Shown: positions 39,731-48,376 of the stretch, in pieces
Numbering within the stretch: the stretch's first letter is position 1
Layout of the letters: every line of letters begins with the position of its first letter
Source: a virus
IMG/VR virus record: IMGVR_UViG_3300037502_003163
Coordinates: 1 to 59,941 of that record
DNA length: 59,941 nt
Direction: 5' to 3' (one strand)
The notes under the pieces: generated by a model
What the model was told of the DNA's origin: nothing
What the model saw: only the letters and a program-made list of their open reading frames with translations
The model's database searches: none
Position numbers and translations under genes: made by a program

Positions 39731-42469
39731 CTACGCGATGCGGATAGCAAACCCAGAAATGGTAACGTTTCTGGCTATACCACCCGAGTAACTTTTAGCA
39801 TAAATAGCTTGCGTACTAGAAACAACCATAACCTGTAAGCAAGACAGAGGCATGTTGCAGGGCTCAGTGGTTGCTGTGTAACTAAATGGCAAATCCAAGT
39901 AAGCTACGGAACCACTGAAGTCGTTATTATTGTTTGTAGCACAATACGCCTTCATGTTGGTAATCGAGGTTGAAGGAGTAAATGATGCCCTAGGGACGAG
40001 TAACCATACACCAGCCGTCAGCGTTGTCAACGCAGTCGGTGCAGCAACAACGGAGTTTAGTACGCCAGTAGTTGTTTGTGCAGTAAATGAAAGTACTTCA
40101 CCCACATACCCGCCCGCAATGGCGTTACCCGTAGTATTGCCTGCCAGACCGGCTGCAGACACCAATCCAGCGGAAACGCCGGGTTGGACCAGGCCAAAAC
40201 CAACAGCTGCTCCGGCCTTTTCCTTTTTCACTCGCCAATACGTTGTTGCCGGAGTAGTCCAAGACGTTGTTACCCCACTGGAATATCTACCAAAAAATAC
40301 ATGGACATCTGTCGCGGCCAGCGTTCCGGGACTCCACAAACCAACGCCAATGTTATTGGTTCCGTCAAAGCGAAGAGTATCGACGTTAACCCCGCTTGAA
40401 CCAACCAATGCCCCTGCTGGGTACCATGTTTTTTGGTCAGTACTTAGTTCAACGGTTAGTTTATCGCTTGGTTGAATCGGTGTAGGAAAACGAACTTGCC
40501 GTTTAAGCTGGGCAGTAATCGCTTGGATTTGGGCACCCGATGGTCCGTAAGCGAATGATGAGGTGTCGTCGGCTGAGGTAGATGTACTGCTGTTGTAAGC
40601 ATACTCCACATCATTTTGGGCCAGCTGTACCGTACCACTGCCCGCCCATTCTGCAACTTTACATTCGGCAGTAAACCAAATAACATCTCCGTTTGCTACG
40701 GAAGTACCAACAAGAGATTGGTCAGCTACGTTATACGTAGGCATAAACCGAAAACCGGTAGTTGATACAGCAGTCGAGTGGTTAATAATTAAACTTTTTT
40801 CATTTGAGGCGTTAAACCAGGTACCGTTACCAACTGCCACGGTTCCGCTATCCACTGCACTGATAGTCAGACCTGCGGGCAATGACCATATAATGGCTCC
40901 CGAACCAGCTCCCGTAGCCGTAACATTTAACCGACCACGGACTTGAATTTGGTCGCCACGCCGTGCATACTCTGCGTAACCAATGGTATAAGCAGAGGTA
41001 AGACCAGTAATAGTCGGAGTGTAATTCGTCCAAGCACTAACAACCGCACCTTGAGGCTGGATTCCTGGTCCACAAACTACGTTTGCTAAGTAGATAGTGG
41101 CTGCACTCGCTGCTGTACGGACGAGTCTTATTTCATAGTAATCCGCCGTTGCCGTATCAAACGTCGTGGAATACTTCCCATTGAGGTTGGGGATACTACT
41201 CGTGCCAGAGCTGTCGGTAGATAGTGCCAGCTCCGTATAGGCACCACTGTAATCAGACGAGGCATTGGTATAGACTTCGACCTTATAAGCTCCCGACGAG
41301 AGGCTGGAGGCGATTTGAAACCATTCCAGTTTCAGCTTCCGGTTCTTGAGAGCGGACGGCATCGTGAATCTGGTACGGGCATACCCGTTCAGTGTTGAAG
41401 ACGCGATGCTGATACTGCTGTCGATGACTCCAGCCAAGGGATTGTTGGCCGCGGTAGTGTTGGTAGTGACGGTGGCGTTGACACCAGTCCATTGGCCGGC
41501 ATCTGAAGGAGTATCAACAAGATTGACTTCCCCACTCCCACTCGCACCCAATTCCTCAGCAGAGGCTGAACCGGCTTTCCTGACGTAGATTTTCCCGTCA
41601 GTACCGGCAAATAGTCTAGCCTCACCTGTAGTGGGGGCTGCCGGGGTAGATGATTGCCCTTCCAACTCAACAAAGCCCATCCCAGCCGTACCATTAATGT
41701 ACGCGAATTGGAGTAAAGATTGACCTGTCGCTTCGAGGTTGGCAGTAGTCAAGTTGCCAGCCACACCAAGAGCGGAGAGGTTGGTCGCCCCTGCTCCGTC
41801 TCGGGAGACGATGGTCGATGGGGTAGCTGATGAGGTAGCTGTAGTAGCGGAGTTCGCCACTTTACCAGCTGTGGAAATAGTAGCTAGCTTTGTGTCGGCA
41901 ATAGCCGCTGCCGAAGCAATATCCGCGTTGACGATACTACTTGCAAGATTGAGTTTACTGTACGCGATAGCAGCAGTCGACTTGATGTTGGCGTTATCAA
42001 TGACGTCGTCAGCGACAACAGTAGCAGATTGGGTGCCGGTCACTTCTCCCGACAAACTGCCACTGAACGAGGTAGCCGTTGTTGCGGTAGACGCGTTTCC
42101 GGAAAGCGAAGCGGTAATGGTGCCGGCGCTGAAGTTCCCACTCCCATCTCGAGCCACGATAGCGGAAGGGGTATTGGCGTCGGTAGCAGTGGTAGCGGAA
42201 TTGGATACTTTGCCAGCCGTGCTAATGGTGGCCAGTTTCGTGTCGACGATACCCGCTCCTGCGGCAATGTCGTCGTTATCAATTTGGGCCAAGTCCTTGA
42301 CAATGATGTCTTTGACTACGGCACTGCCGGAGTTGTTAACCAAGTCAGGCAACCGAAAGGTAACATCCGTTTGACTTCCTGTTTGTTGTGCCGCGTCAAG
42401 TTTTGTTTCCCGGCCGCCGGACCGGAAGACAATTTTAACTAACTCAGATAATGTTCCATAGAGGCGCAT
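39731..42469 (-). CDS. Large tail fibre or spike-like protein (912 aa)
   Basis: After a 50-residue anchor (MRLYGTLSELVKIVFRSG), residues 60-300 contain internal repeats: IVDTKLATISTAGKV with TPSAIVARDGSG, and again IADTKLATISTAGKV with TPSTIVSRDGAG. The repeated Ala/Thr/Ser texture is typical of trimeric shaft regions. The C-terminal 550 residues are beta-rich, likely receptor-binding modules. It closes a transcription unit (terminator at 39641-39682). The GIY-YIG gene lies just upstream. Confidence 0.65.
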   Translation of the reverse strand: MRLYGTLSELVKIVFRSGGRETKLDAAQQTGSQTDVTFRLPDLVNNSGSAVVKDIIVKDLAQIDNDDIAAGAGIVDTKLATISTAGKVSNSATTATDANTPSAIVARDGSGNFSAGTITASLSGNASTATTATSFSGSLSGEVTGTQSATVVADDVIDNANIKSTAAIAYSKLNLASSIVNADIASAAAIADTKLATISTAGKVANSATTATSSATPSTIVSRDGAGATNLSALGVAGNLTTANLEATGQSLLQFAYINGTAGMGFVELEGQSSTPAAPTTGEARLFAGTDGKIYVRKAGSASAEELGASGSGEVNLVDTPSDAGQWTGVNATVTTNTTAANNPLAGVIDSSISIASSTLNGYARTRFTMPSALKNRKLKLEWFQIASSLSSGAYKVEVYTNASSDYSGAYTELALSTDSSGTSSIPNLNGKYSTTFDTATADYYEIRLVRTAASAATIYLANVVCGPGIQPQGAVVSAWTNYTPTITGLTSAYTIGYAEYARRGDQIQVRGRLNVTATGAGSGAIIWSLPAGLTISAVDSGTVAVGNGTWFNASNEKSLIINHSTAVSTTGFRFMPTYNVADQSLVGTSVANGDVIWFTAECKVAEWAGSGTVQLAQNDVEYAYNSSTSTSADDTSSFAYGPSGAQIQAITAQLKRQVRFPTPIQPSDKLTVELSTDQKTWYPAGALVGSSGVNVDTLRFDGTNNIGVGLWSPGTLAATDVHVFFGRYSSGVTTSWTTPATTYWRVKKEKAGAAVGFGLVQPGVSAGLVSAAGLAGNTTGNAIAGGYVGEVLSFTAQTTTGVLNSVVAAPTALTTLTAGVWLLVPRASFTPSTSITNMKAYCATNNNNDFSGSVAYLDLPFSYTATTEPCNMPLSCLQVMVVSSTQAIYAKSYSGGIARNVTISGFAIRIA

Positions 42470-42474
42470 AATTA

Positions 42475-43146
42475 CTATCCTTTTTTCTTTTTGTATTTGG
42501 TTCGAGCACTATTACTCTCCCCGTTAAGATACCAAAAATTTAACTTGTGTCGAGTAGAACTTGCTTGTGTATACCCGATTAATACTCGACTAATACTAGC
42601 AGCTGGAATTTTGAGGTCATTTTCGGCAGCTAAAAGACTGTCGTAAGTTTTTCCATTCGAGCAACCGATTGGTGTATTAAATTTGGCACGAATTGATTGG
42701 GCTCGGCGGGCTAACACTTCAGGACCAAATTCCTGCTTTTCTCGTGCTTCCCTAATCCTTTCCCTGGTTTCTTCTGATACTTTACGGTTTCTCATCCGGG
42801 CTAGTGTTTCCTCAGAAAGTTTGGCACCGAGGCGAGTTACCGTGTTAGTATTCAAATTATACTCAGGGGATGCCATTTGAATCCACCAGTGTTCCATTCC
42901 AGCACAATACTCGGGTTCATGTTCTTCGATTACCCAAAACACAAAAGCTTCTGACCCGTATTTGTTCCAAGCATTTTGTAGATATCTATTGCCGTGCTTA
43001 TTTTTATTCAGGTCACTTTTGTGCTGATGGAATCTAAGATAAAGACACCGAGCAGCACTCCCAATGTACCGGTTTCCTGTCACATGATTTTCTATCATGT
43101 AGATTCCCGTTTTCTTTTTCCATGTAATACCATTGTCGAAATTCAT
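42475..43146 (-). CDS. GIY-YIG homing endonuclease with NUMOD repeats (223 aa)
   Basis: Start MNFDNGITWKKK at 43146. The GIY-YIG core reads KTGIYMIEN, GNRYIGSAARCLYLRF and YGSEAFVFWVIEE. Later helices (LSEETLARMRNRKVSEETRE) resemble NUMOD3-type DNA-binding repeats, and a GCSNGKTYDSLLAAENDL end resembles a NUMOD1-type unit. It sits between two fibre genes in the same orientation, with no evidence of an intron. Confidence 0.85.
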   Translation of the reverse strand: MNFDNGITWKKKTGIYMIENHVTGNRYIGSAARCLYLRFHQHKSDLNKNKHGNRYLQNAWNKYGSEAFVFWVIEEHEPEYCAGMEHWWIQMASPEYNLNTNTVTRLGAKLSEETLARMRNRKVSEETRERIREAREKQEFGPEVLARRAQSIRAKFNTPIGCSNGKTYDSLLAAENDLKIPAASISRVLIGYTQASSTRHKLNFWYLNGESNSARTKYKKKKG

Positions 43147-43242
43147 GCATAGGACACCTTTCTGTGGGGTTGCTGCCCCGGTTATACTAACCGCCCTCCA
43201 TGGGCGGCTCATTCCCCTTATCGGCTGATAAGGGTCTTAGCT

Positions 43243-44064
43243 TTAGCACTTTATGAGGACGACCCTGTAATTCGGGGAGATGCCAGAGGGTACCGATAGT
43301 GTCAAGCTATTGACGTCAGTCGTTCTATCCACGTTGTCGAAGTATATCGGTTCCCCAGTACTCTTGTCCCAAGCGGCTAATTGGACGTCAGCTGTACCCA
43401 AGTTATGATTGAGGGTTATCGATGACCCGCTGGTCCAATCCGCCTTGTACGTTTCCATCCCGCTGCCGGTAGAGGAAACCGTTCCCCACTCCAGCGATGA
43501 CCCATCCGAGCTGAGTTTCAAATACTTGTCACTATTCCCATCAAAGGAGGGCAAGAGGCTACCTGATAGGCTGCCCGTGATGGCCGACACATTGACTTTC
43601 CCAGTACTCGCAATCGTGGCCAGCTTCGAGTCGTCGATTGCTGCGTTTGCGGCGATGTCACTGTTCTTAATGCTGCCGGATAGGAGGAGAGACGCATAAC
43701 CGATATTACTGAGCAAGTTGGTACTACCACTAATTGACTTATTGGTCAGGGTATTAAGGGAGTCTTCGGTCAGAAGTGCGCCAGCCCCACCAGCAACGTC
43801 GAAGCTAGAGGCAAAAAACTTGACAGCGACCGGCTGGGCAGAAGTTCCGATATGAACCTCGCCACCACTAGCAGAACCCCCCACTTCGCTGGCTTCCGGC
43901 TTGAGGACGATATTGCCTCTGGAGCGTAGCTCGAGGTCGTCAGTTTCCCCGACGGCAAAGGAATTGCCCAAGGCGTCTAGCCTCGCTAGATTGACACTAG
44001 CCTGTTGAGATAGGTCAGTCCTGATTTTGAGGCGTAGATATCGAGTAAGTGTTGAGAAGGCCAT
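43243..44064 (-). CDS. Tail fibre-like protein, shorter paralogue (273 aa)
   Basis: The first 50 residues (LTRYLRLKIRTDLSQQASVN, LDALG, ETDDLELRSRGNI) match the start of the 499-aa neighbour. The C-terminal 70 residues (ITLNHNLGTADVQLAAWD, VDRTTDVNSLTLSVPSG) match its end. The middle has SKLATIASTGKV, as in the 912-aa fibre. Probably a duplicate fibre in which the middle was shortened. Promoter at 44105-44133. Confidence 0.6.
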   Translation of the reverse strand: MAFSTLTRYLRLKIRTDLSQQASVNLARLDALGNSFAVGETDDLELRSRGNIVLKPEASEVGGSASGGEVHIGTSAQPVAVKFFASSFDVAGGAGALLTEDSLNTLTNKSISGSTNLLSNIGYASLLLSGSIKNSDIAANAAIDDSKLATIASTGKVNVSAITGSLSGSLLPSFDGNSDKYLKLSSDGSSLEWGTVSSTGSGMETYKADWTSGSSITLNHNLGTADVQLAAWDKSTGEPIYFDNVDRTTDVNSLTLSVPSGISPNYRVVLIKC

Positions 44065-44104
44065 GTGATTTCCTTACCTAGGTGTTGGTAGTGATATGGG
44101 GTGT

Positions 44105-44133
44105 ATTTTATCACAGATAAGGACAAATGACAA
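44105..44133 (-). promoter_or_regulatory. Sigma70-like promoter for the 273-aa fibre gene
   Basis: On the minus strand TTGTCA (44133-44128), 17 bases, TAAAAT (44110-44105) with TGA before the -10. Both boxes match at 5 of 6 positions. About 40 bases upstream of the start. Confidence 0.7.
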
Positions 44134-44140
44134 CCACCGG

Positions 44141-45631
44141 TTATGGTCGGATAATCACAGTCCAATTTCCTGTTGGTGCAACGGAACTGGTTAATGATAC
44201 TGCATTGGAGCTGGTCCGGTCAATAGTATCAACAAAAATATCCTCACCATTTTCGTCATAAATCGACACGGAAACGGTAGTCTTGTTCAGGCTGTGGGTA
44301 ATACTTTTTGTCGCCCCGTCGGCGGTAGACCAAGTATATCCAACCGAGCCGCCGCCTTGTGCCGCGACATAGGACTTCATCGACGCTACGCTGGGCGCCT
44401 GGTCCGTTTCGTTACCGGCGGTAGAGTCGATTACCGGAGAATACCATGTCTTATCCCCACGCCAATATTGGCTAGTCGTCCCAGCCGTAATCGTGGGCTC
44501 CTTACCAGATAATGCGGTCGAGACGGCAGTTGAGACGGGCTTATCGGCATCACTAGTATTATCGACATTACCTAAACCGACATCTGACTTGGTAACGGAA
44601 GCAAAGGTTTTGTTCCCGTTCCAAAATTGAGCAGGGTTGCCACTGCCCGTAATTGTATTCTCTTTCGAGGTGGCGTAGCCGGTAAATGTTGTCCGGTCTA
44701 TGGCTGAAAGATAACCGTCTTGTAAATTGGTCGCGACGGGGATGCCGATTGTTTTCCTGTCCAGGCTGAGCGTGAGCGGCGCAGCTACTGCATCAACTGT
44801 ACCGCCTGCGGCGAATGTCTTCCATTCCAGCGCGGTGCCGGTACCATCGAGTCCTAGAACTTTATTGTTGTTGGTAGCGTAAGCGGGAAGGAAGCCTTCA
44901 ATGGCGGCACTAGCAGTGGTCTGTCCCGTACCGCCACTGGCGATGGGCAAGATGCCGGTGACGTCTCCGGTGAGGGAAACCGTATTTTGGCCAGCAAGGG
45001 TACCGAGTCCATTCCCAACAACCGCAGTAAGGGGACCACTCAACTTAGACGTGGCAATGGCAGCCGTGGTCGCGATGTCAGTATTTGTAATATTACCGGT
45101 CAGGAGTAGGGAGGAATAGGCAATATTGCTTAAGGTGTTGAGGGAGCCATTGATTGTTTTACTTGTGAGGGCTTGAGTGGCGTCCTCGAAGACAATTCTA
45201 CCACTATGGCCGATGATGATGGACCGGCTTGCGGCAACATCACTATCATCCTTCATGCTGATGGTCAGTGTCGTATTGACGTCATCTTCAGCAGAAGACA
45301 GTCCCAGGTAAGTGTCATTACTACCATCATTGCCACTCGGCAACTTTAGTGCGGACCGGAGTCGGAATTCGGTAGTATATGCGGTAACTGAAACAGTATT
45401 GTTACTATCCCCTAGAAAGATTTGCCCCGAATTATCGCCGCTGCCCCCGATGGACGGCTCTTGCGCGAGAAGAGAGATATTGCCTCGGGACTTAACCAGT
45501 AAGTCATCGTCATCATTGACAACAGTCGAAGCACCAAGACTGTCAATTTGGGCTAGGTTATATTTGGCATCGGCGGATAGTTCATCCGCGACTTTCAACT
45601 TGAGATATCTGGTAAGTGTTGTTGCCATCAT
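44141..45631 (-). CDS. Tail fibre-like protein (496 aa)
   Basis: Starts MMATTLTRYLKLKVADEL; I take ATG 45631, while a TTG at 45640 is also in frame. Anchor-like N-terminus shared with the 273-aa paralogue; central repeats of Ala/Gly/Thr (ASGGTGQTTASAAIEGFLP, a common fibre motif); a GNKTFASVTKSDVGLGNVDNTSD-type segment is seen in parts (SVTKSDVGLGNVDNTSD), typical of phage tail fibres. Beta-rich C-terminal domain. Promoter directly upstream. Confidence 0.65.
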   Translation of the reverse strand: MMATTLTRYLKLKVADELSADAKYNLAQIDSLGASTVVNDDDDLLVKSRGNISLLAQEPSIGGSGDNSGQIFLGDSNNTVSVTAYTTEFRLRSALKLPSGNDGSNDTYLGLSSAEDDVNTTLTISMKDDSDVAASRSIIIGHSGRIVFEDATQALTSKTINGSLNTLSNIAYSSLLLTGNITNTDIATTAAIATSKLSGPLTAVVGNGLGTLAGQNTVSLTGDVTGILPIASGGTGQTTASAAIEGFLPAYATNNNKVLGLDGTGTALEWKTFAAGGTVDAVAAPLTLSLDRKTIGIPVATNLQDGYLSAIDRTTFTGYATSKENTITGSGNPAQFWNGNKTFASVTKSDVGLGNVDNTSDADKPVSTAVSTALSGKEPTITAGTTSQYWRGDKTWYSPVIDSTAGNETDQAPSVASMKSYVAAQGGGSVGYTWSTADGATKSITHSLNKTTVSVSIYDENGEDIFVDTIDRTSSNAVSLTSSVAPTGNWTVIIRP

Positions 45632-45651
45632 TTTCCCCAATTAACTCACTA

Positions 45652-45680
45652 ATCCTAACATGGTCTAGTAGTCGTGTCAA
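45652..45680 (-). promoter_or_regulatory. Sigma70-like promoter for the 496-aa fibre gene
   Basis: On the minus strand TTGACA (45680-45675), 17 bases, TAGGAT (45657-45652) with TGT before the -10. It immediately follows the T tract of the terminator at 45681-45709, so termination and re-initiation are adjacent. Confidence 0.65.
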
Positions 45681-45709
45681 CAAAAGAAGCCGGCCCGAGT
45701 GGGACCGGC
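45681..45709 (-). terminator. Rho-independent terminator after the decoration-like gene
   Basis: On the minus strand GCCGG (45709-45705) pairs with CCGGC (45693-45689), with extra G-C pairs in the loop, followed by TTCTTTTG. It separates capsid genes from fibre genes. Confidence 0.65.
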
Positions 45710-45891
45710 TCCTGGCAGGGATTTGCTCCCTGTTATCCCCGGACATCAAACATGGCCCGGGGTGGTAGGCCCCCCGAAGGGGGTGGTAGGGGACTCTCCC
45801 CCCGTGTCACACCACTATCACATCGGCACGCAGCCTCTCGCAGGTGTCGCGAGCAGTCTCATCCGGCTTTCTTTACAACCGGTTGAAAACC
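45710..45891 (-). other. GC-rich hairpin-dense intergenic region
   Basis: Read on the minus strand, the region contains CTCGC/GCGAG, GGGG/CCCC around AGAGT, CCCCCTTCGGGGGG, CCCCGG/CCGGGG and CAGGG/CCCTG hairpins in a row. CTACCACCCC is repeated on both sides of the TTCG loop. No gene is supported on either strand. It could be a structured non-coding RNA, an mRNA 3' stabiliser or a remnant of an inserted element. Confidence 0.45.
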
Positions 45892-46305
45892 TTATGGTTT
45901 CTTCATGTACTCAACATAGACACGGACTTTACCGGCAGTCGGAGCAGCACTAAGGGTAGCTCCCAATTCTGACGTTGCTGATACTTTGATACCAGCAGCG
46001 GTGGAAAGGGCTGGTTTTGTGACGGCAGACGAGGACAAAGTTTGAGCTGCGGTCAGGGCAGTAGCACCAGCTGTAGGTTGGAACGTGGCACCGGCGACTG
46101 GGGTGATGGTGTCCAGCCAACAGTCAGTGACAACGCAGTCAGAGGGTAGTTTCACGCCGAAGGTAGGGGATGTCCCGTTCCCGTCAACGCTAAAGTCCCA
46201 CTCCACACAGATGAGCTGCTTTGCAAACTCGAGAACGGCCGCTTCACGGGCGTTGATGCTGCCGTTGGCTAATTGACCCGGAAGTTTTCTTTGAGGAGAT
46301 TTCAT
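45892..46305 (-). CDS. Decoration-like capsid protein (137 aa)
   Basis: Basic start (KSPQRKLPGQ), then an alpha/beta domain with CVEWDFSVDGNG and an Ala/Thr-rich beta end. Composition and place next to the major capsid gene suggest a head-decoration or minor capsid protein. It follows the HNH gene and a possible attenuator. Confidence 0.55.
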   Translation of the reverse strand: MKSPQRKLPGQLANGSINAREAAVLEFAKQLICVEWDFSVDGNGTSPTFGVKLPSDCVVTDCWLDTITPVAGATFQPTAGATALTAAQTLSSSAVTKPALSTAAGIKVSATSELGATLSAAPTAGKVRVYVEYMKKP

Positions 46306-46319
46306 GTTAGTGTCCTTTC

Positions 46320-46365
46320 AAAAAAGAGGGGACCAAGGGGACACTAGACCCCTTGCCCCTAGTGT
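46320..46365 (-). promoter_or_regulatory. Attenuator-like pair of competing hairpins
   Basis: On the minus strand ACACTAG (46365-46359 read as its partner) can pair with CTAGTGT (46347-46341). Alternatively CAAGGGG (46355-46349) can pair with CCCCTTG (46340-46334). Each stem is seven perfect pairs but they share bases, so they exclude each other. A CTCTTTTTTG tract (46326-46319) follows, just before the ribosome site of the 137-aa gene. This resembles a terminator/antiterminator switch. Confidence 0.5.
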
Positions 46366-46922
46366 TATGCTTGCAGGTGATTATACACCCGACGAATCCA
46401 AATTACAAATTCATCGTATGTCCGAGTTCCTTTAGCTATATTACACTCAGCACACGATGTAACGCAGTTATCTAAAACATATCCGACTTTAGAATTTATT
46501 CGGTCAATTCCGTTATAAATATACTTTCCATATTCTAATTGATTGCCCCGAGACCCGTAGCAGATACTCGCTGGGGCTCCTCCACAATACACACAAGGAG
46601 CCTGATTTAGCTTCTTAAATTCCTCTTTTGTTAGAGTAAATTCAAGATTTCGTCGCTTTGCTCCTTGCATGTAGTTTTGGTATAAACTATTAAAGCCGGA
46701 ATGTCCTGGGGGAGTACGAACTCCGGAGCTGCCTTGAAGGCAACCGCAACTCTTCATCCCCCCTTCCTTTAACTTAGTCGAAGCAACAAGTACAATAGCG
46801 CCACAGTTTAAGCACTCACAACGCCACATGATGGTTTTATTGTGATTTCGTTCCTCAGTAGCCTCAATTGCTCGAAGCTTTCCGAATACTTGATTTGTTA
46901 AATCTGAGGCGGCCATTGCCAT
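46365..46922 (-). CDS. HNH homing endonuclease (185 aa)
   Basis: An N-terminal zinc-finger domain has CECLNC and SCGCLQG. The HNH core has APCVYCGG, YNGIDRINSKVGYVLDN and VTSCAECNIAKG. Starts MAMAASDLTNQVFGKLRA after AAGGAAG. Free-standing between capsid and decoration genes. The arrangement of paired CxxC motifs around the HNH matches enzymes of the same type at 59050-59658. Confidence 0.85.
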   Translation of the reverse strand: MAMAASDLTNQVFGKLRAIEATEERNHNKTIMWRCECLNCGAIVLVASTKLKEGGMKSCGCLQGSSGVRTPPGHSGFNSLYQNYMQGAKRRNLEFTLTKEEFKKLNQAPCVYCGGAPASICYGSRGNQLEYGKYIYNGIDRINSKVGYVLDNCVTSCAECNIAKGTRTYDEFVIWIRRVYNHLQA

Positions 46923-46933
46923 TGTAAACTTCC

Positions 46934-48340
46934 TTAAGTATTCACAAATCCGTGGATGACGCCTATGGCCTTTGGATGCTTGGCAATCAGGACGCCCGTC
47001 GCGAGAAGGTAAGATACCATCGCGTTGGTGTATGCTGCGCCGCTGCCGCCTTGACCCACACCCACTTTGAGGTGGAAGTCAGACATGTCTTGACCTTTCA
47101 CCGTTTCAAAGTCAGAACCATGATACTCGAGAACTTTCTCACCAGCCTTCGTTTCCGGCATGCAGTAGATTCTGTTCTGTGGCACGAATTCAGACGTTAC
47201 ACATTCGAGGGTGTCATTGCCATGGACGTAAGCGAAGAACTTGACACCGCGCTTATTGTCTTCGATTGTTTGGAAACGGCGGTCGGTTTCCCGGCTTTCA
47301 ATCAAGGAAGCGTGGCTTTCCGGTGCCATATTGAGGGCTTTCCAACGGTAACGGTCTTGACCAACGGACAGCTTCACTTGGTCGAGTAGCTTCTGAATGT
47401 GTTTGACATCGAGTGGGTTCCCACCTGCATCATATCTCGAGCCACCGGTAGGACCACTCATCGTGATACCGTGAACGAGACGGCCGTCGTTAGCGGTCAA
47501 CGTTTCCAGTCCGGCGATAACTTCAGACACCGTGCCGTAGTCAGAAATCGAGGACAGGTTGATGTCTTGGGTAGGTTGGCCAGTTCGGTAGAACACTTCG
47601 CCAGCGGCTGGTGCCCAGCTGTTAACAACCAAAGCTGCTCCAGCAGAGTTCACGGCTTGGAGGGTAACGGTGTTTGCTGTGCGGTCTTTATCCAAAACAG
47701 ACCAGTTAGCAAACGTTCCCGAAGCGAGGGTAGGAGCGGTACCAGCTGTACCAGCAGCTGCTTTGTGCACGAGCAAGTCATAGAATTCGAAGAAGCCGAC
47801 ATGGCCGCGAGCTGAGTTGGAGGAGGAAAGGGTGACCACTGCCAACCCGCCAGAGACGGAAACAGAGGCAATGGTGCCGATAACGCCCGTTCCGTCACCG
47901 TAAAGGTCAGCGGCGAGGCGTCGTTTAGCTGCGGACATCTTGCTATCAATTTCGATAGCTAGTGGCTCCGCATACTTCTCAGGAGACTTACGAGCGCGGT
48001 CAAAAAGGTTGTACTCGAGTTCGATGGTAGCTTGAAGCTCCTTCATCACTGCGGTATTTTCTTGTACTTTGACTTGTTGGGCGTTCGGGAAGGTCCGGCC
48101 AGCGCCAGCACCTGGATTGGCGTACTGGATAGCGGCTGCTCCCAGAGACGTCTGGAACATGAATCGCAATTCGCGGGGAAGAGAGCCTGCCACTTTAGCG
48201 CGTTTGATATGCTCAAAGTCGCGGAAGTCGACAGAAATTTGGTTCCGGATGCCTTCGCTGAAAGCGATTTGGAGGATAAGGCCAAGGGGGAGGTTGCCCG
48301 TTTGACCGCCGATAGGAGTTGTTAAGTTACTAAATGCCAT
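46934..48340 (-). CDS. Major capsid protein, HK97-like (468 aa)
   Basis: Begins MAFSNLTTPIGGQTG. A helical N-terminal part (ELQATIELEYNLFDRARKS, near residue 95) and a long central beta domain follow. The conserved-looking C-terminal section includes YRWKALNMAPESHASLIESR and CVTSEFVPQNRIYCMP. Size, place downstream of the scaffold and the two-domain pattern suit an HK97-fold capsid protein. It is likely the most abundant virion protein. Confidence 0.7.
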   Translation of the reverse strand: MAFSNLTTPIGGQTGNLPLGLILQIAFSEGIRNQISVDFRDFEHIKRAKVAGSLPRELRFMFQTSLGAAAIQYANPGAGAGRTFPNAQQVKVQENTAVMKELQATIELEYNLFDRARKSPEKYAEPLAIEIDSKMSAAKRRLAADLYGDGTGVIGTIASVSVSGGLAVVTLSSSNSARGHVGFFEFYDLLVHKAAAGTAGTAPTLASGTFANWSVLDKDRTANTVTLQAVNSAGAALVVNSWAPAAGEVFYRTGQPTQDINLSSISDYGTVSEVIAGLETLTANDGRLVHGITMSGPTGGSRYDAGGNPLDVKHIQKLLDQVKLSVGQDRYRWKALNMAPESHASLIESRETDRRFQTIEDNKRGVKFFAYVHGNDTLECVTSEFVPQNRIYCMPETKAGEKVLEYHGSDFETVKGQDMSDFHLKVGVGQGGSGAAYTNAMVSYLLATGVLIAKHPKAIGVIHGFVNT

Positions 48341-48376
48341 GATGTTTTACCTGTTCTTTCTGAAAATGATTATTCG

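Noticed and set aside
45710-45800. Possible tRNA gene on either strand
   Set aside because: A 5-bp stem with a 7-base loop resembles a T-arm, but the anticodon arm is 6+14+6 and no matching acceptor stem exists. The loop also lacks the T54-T55 bases.
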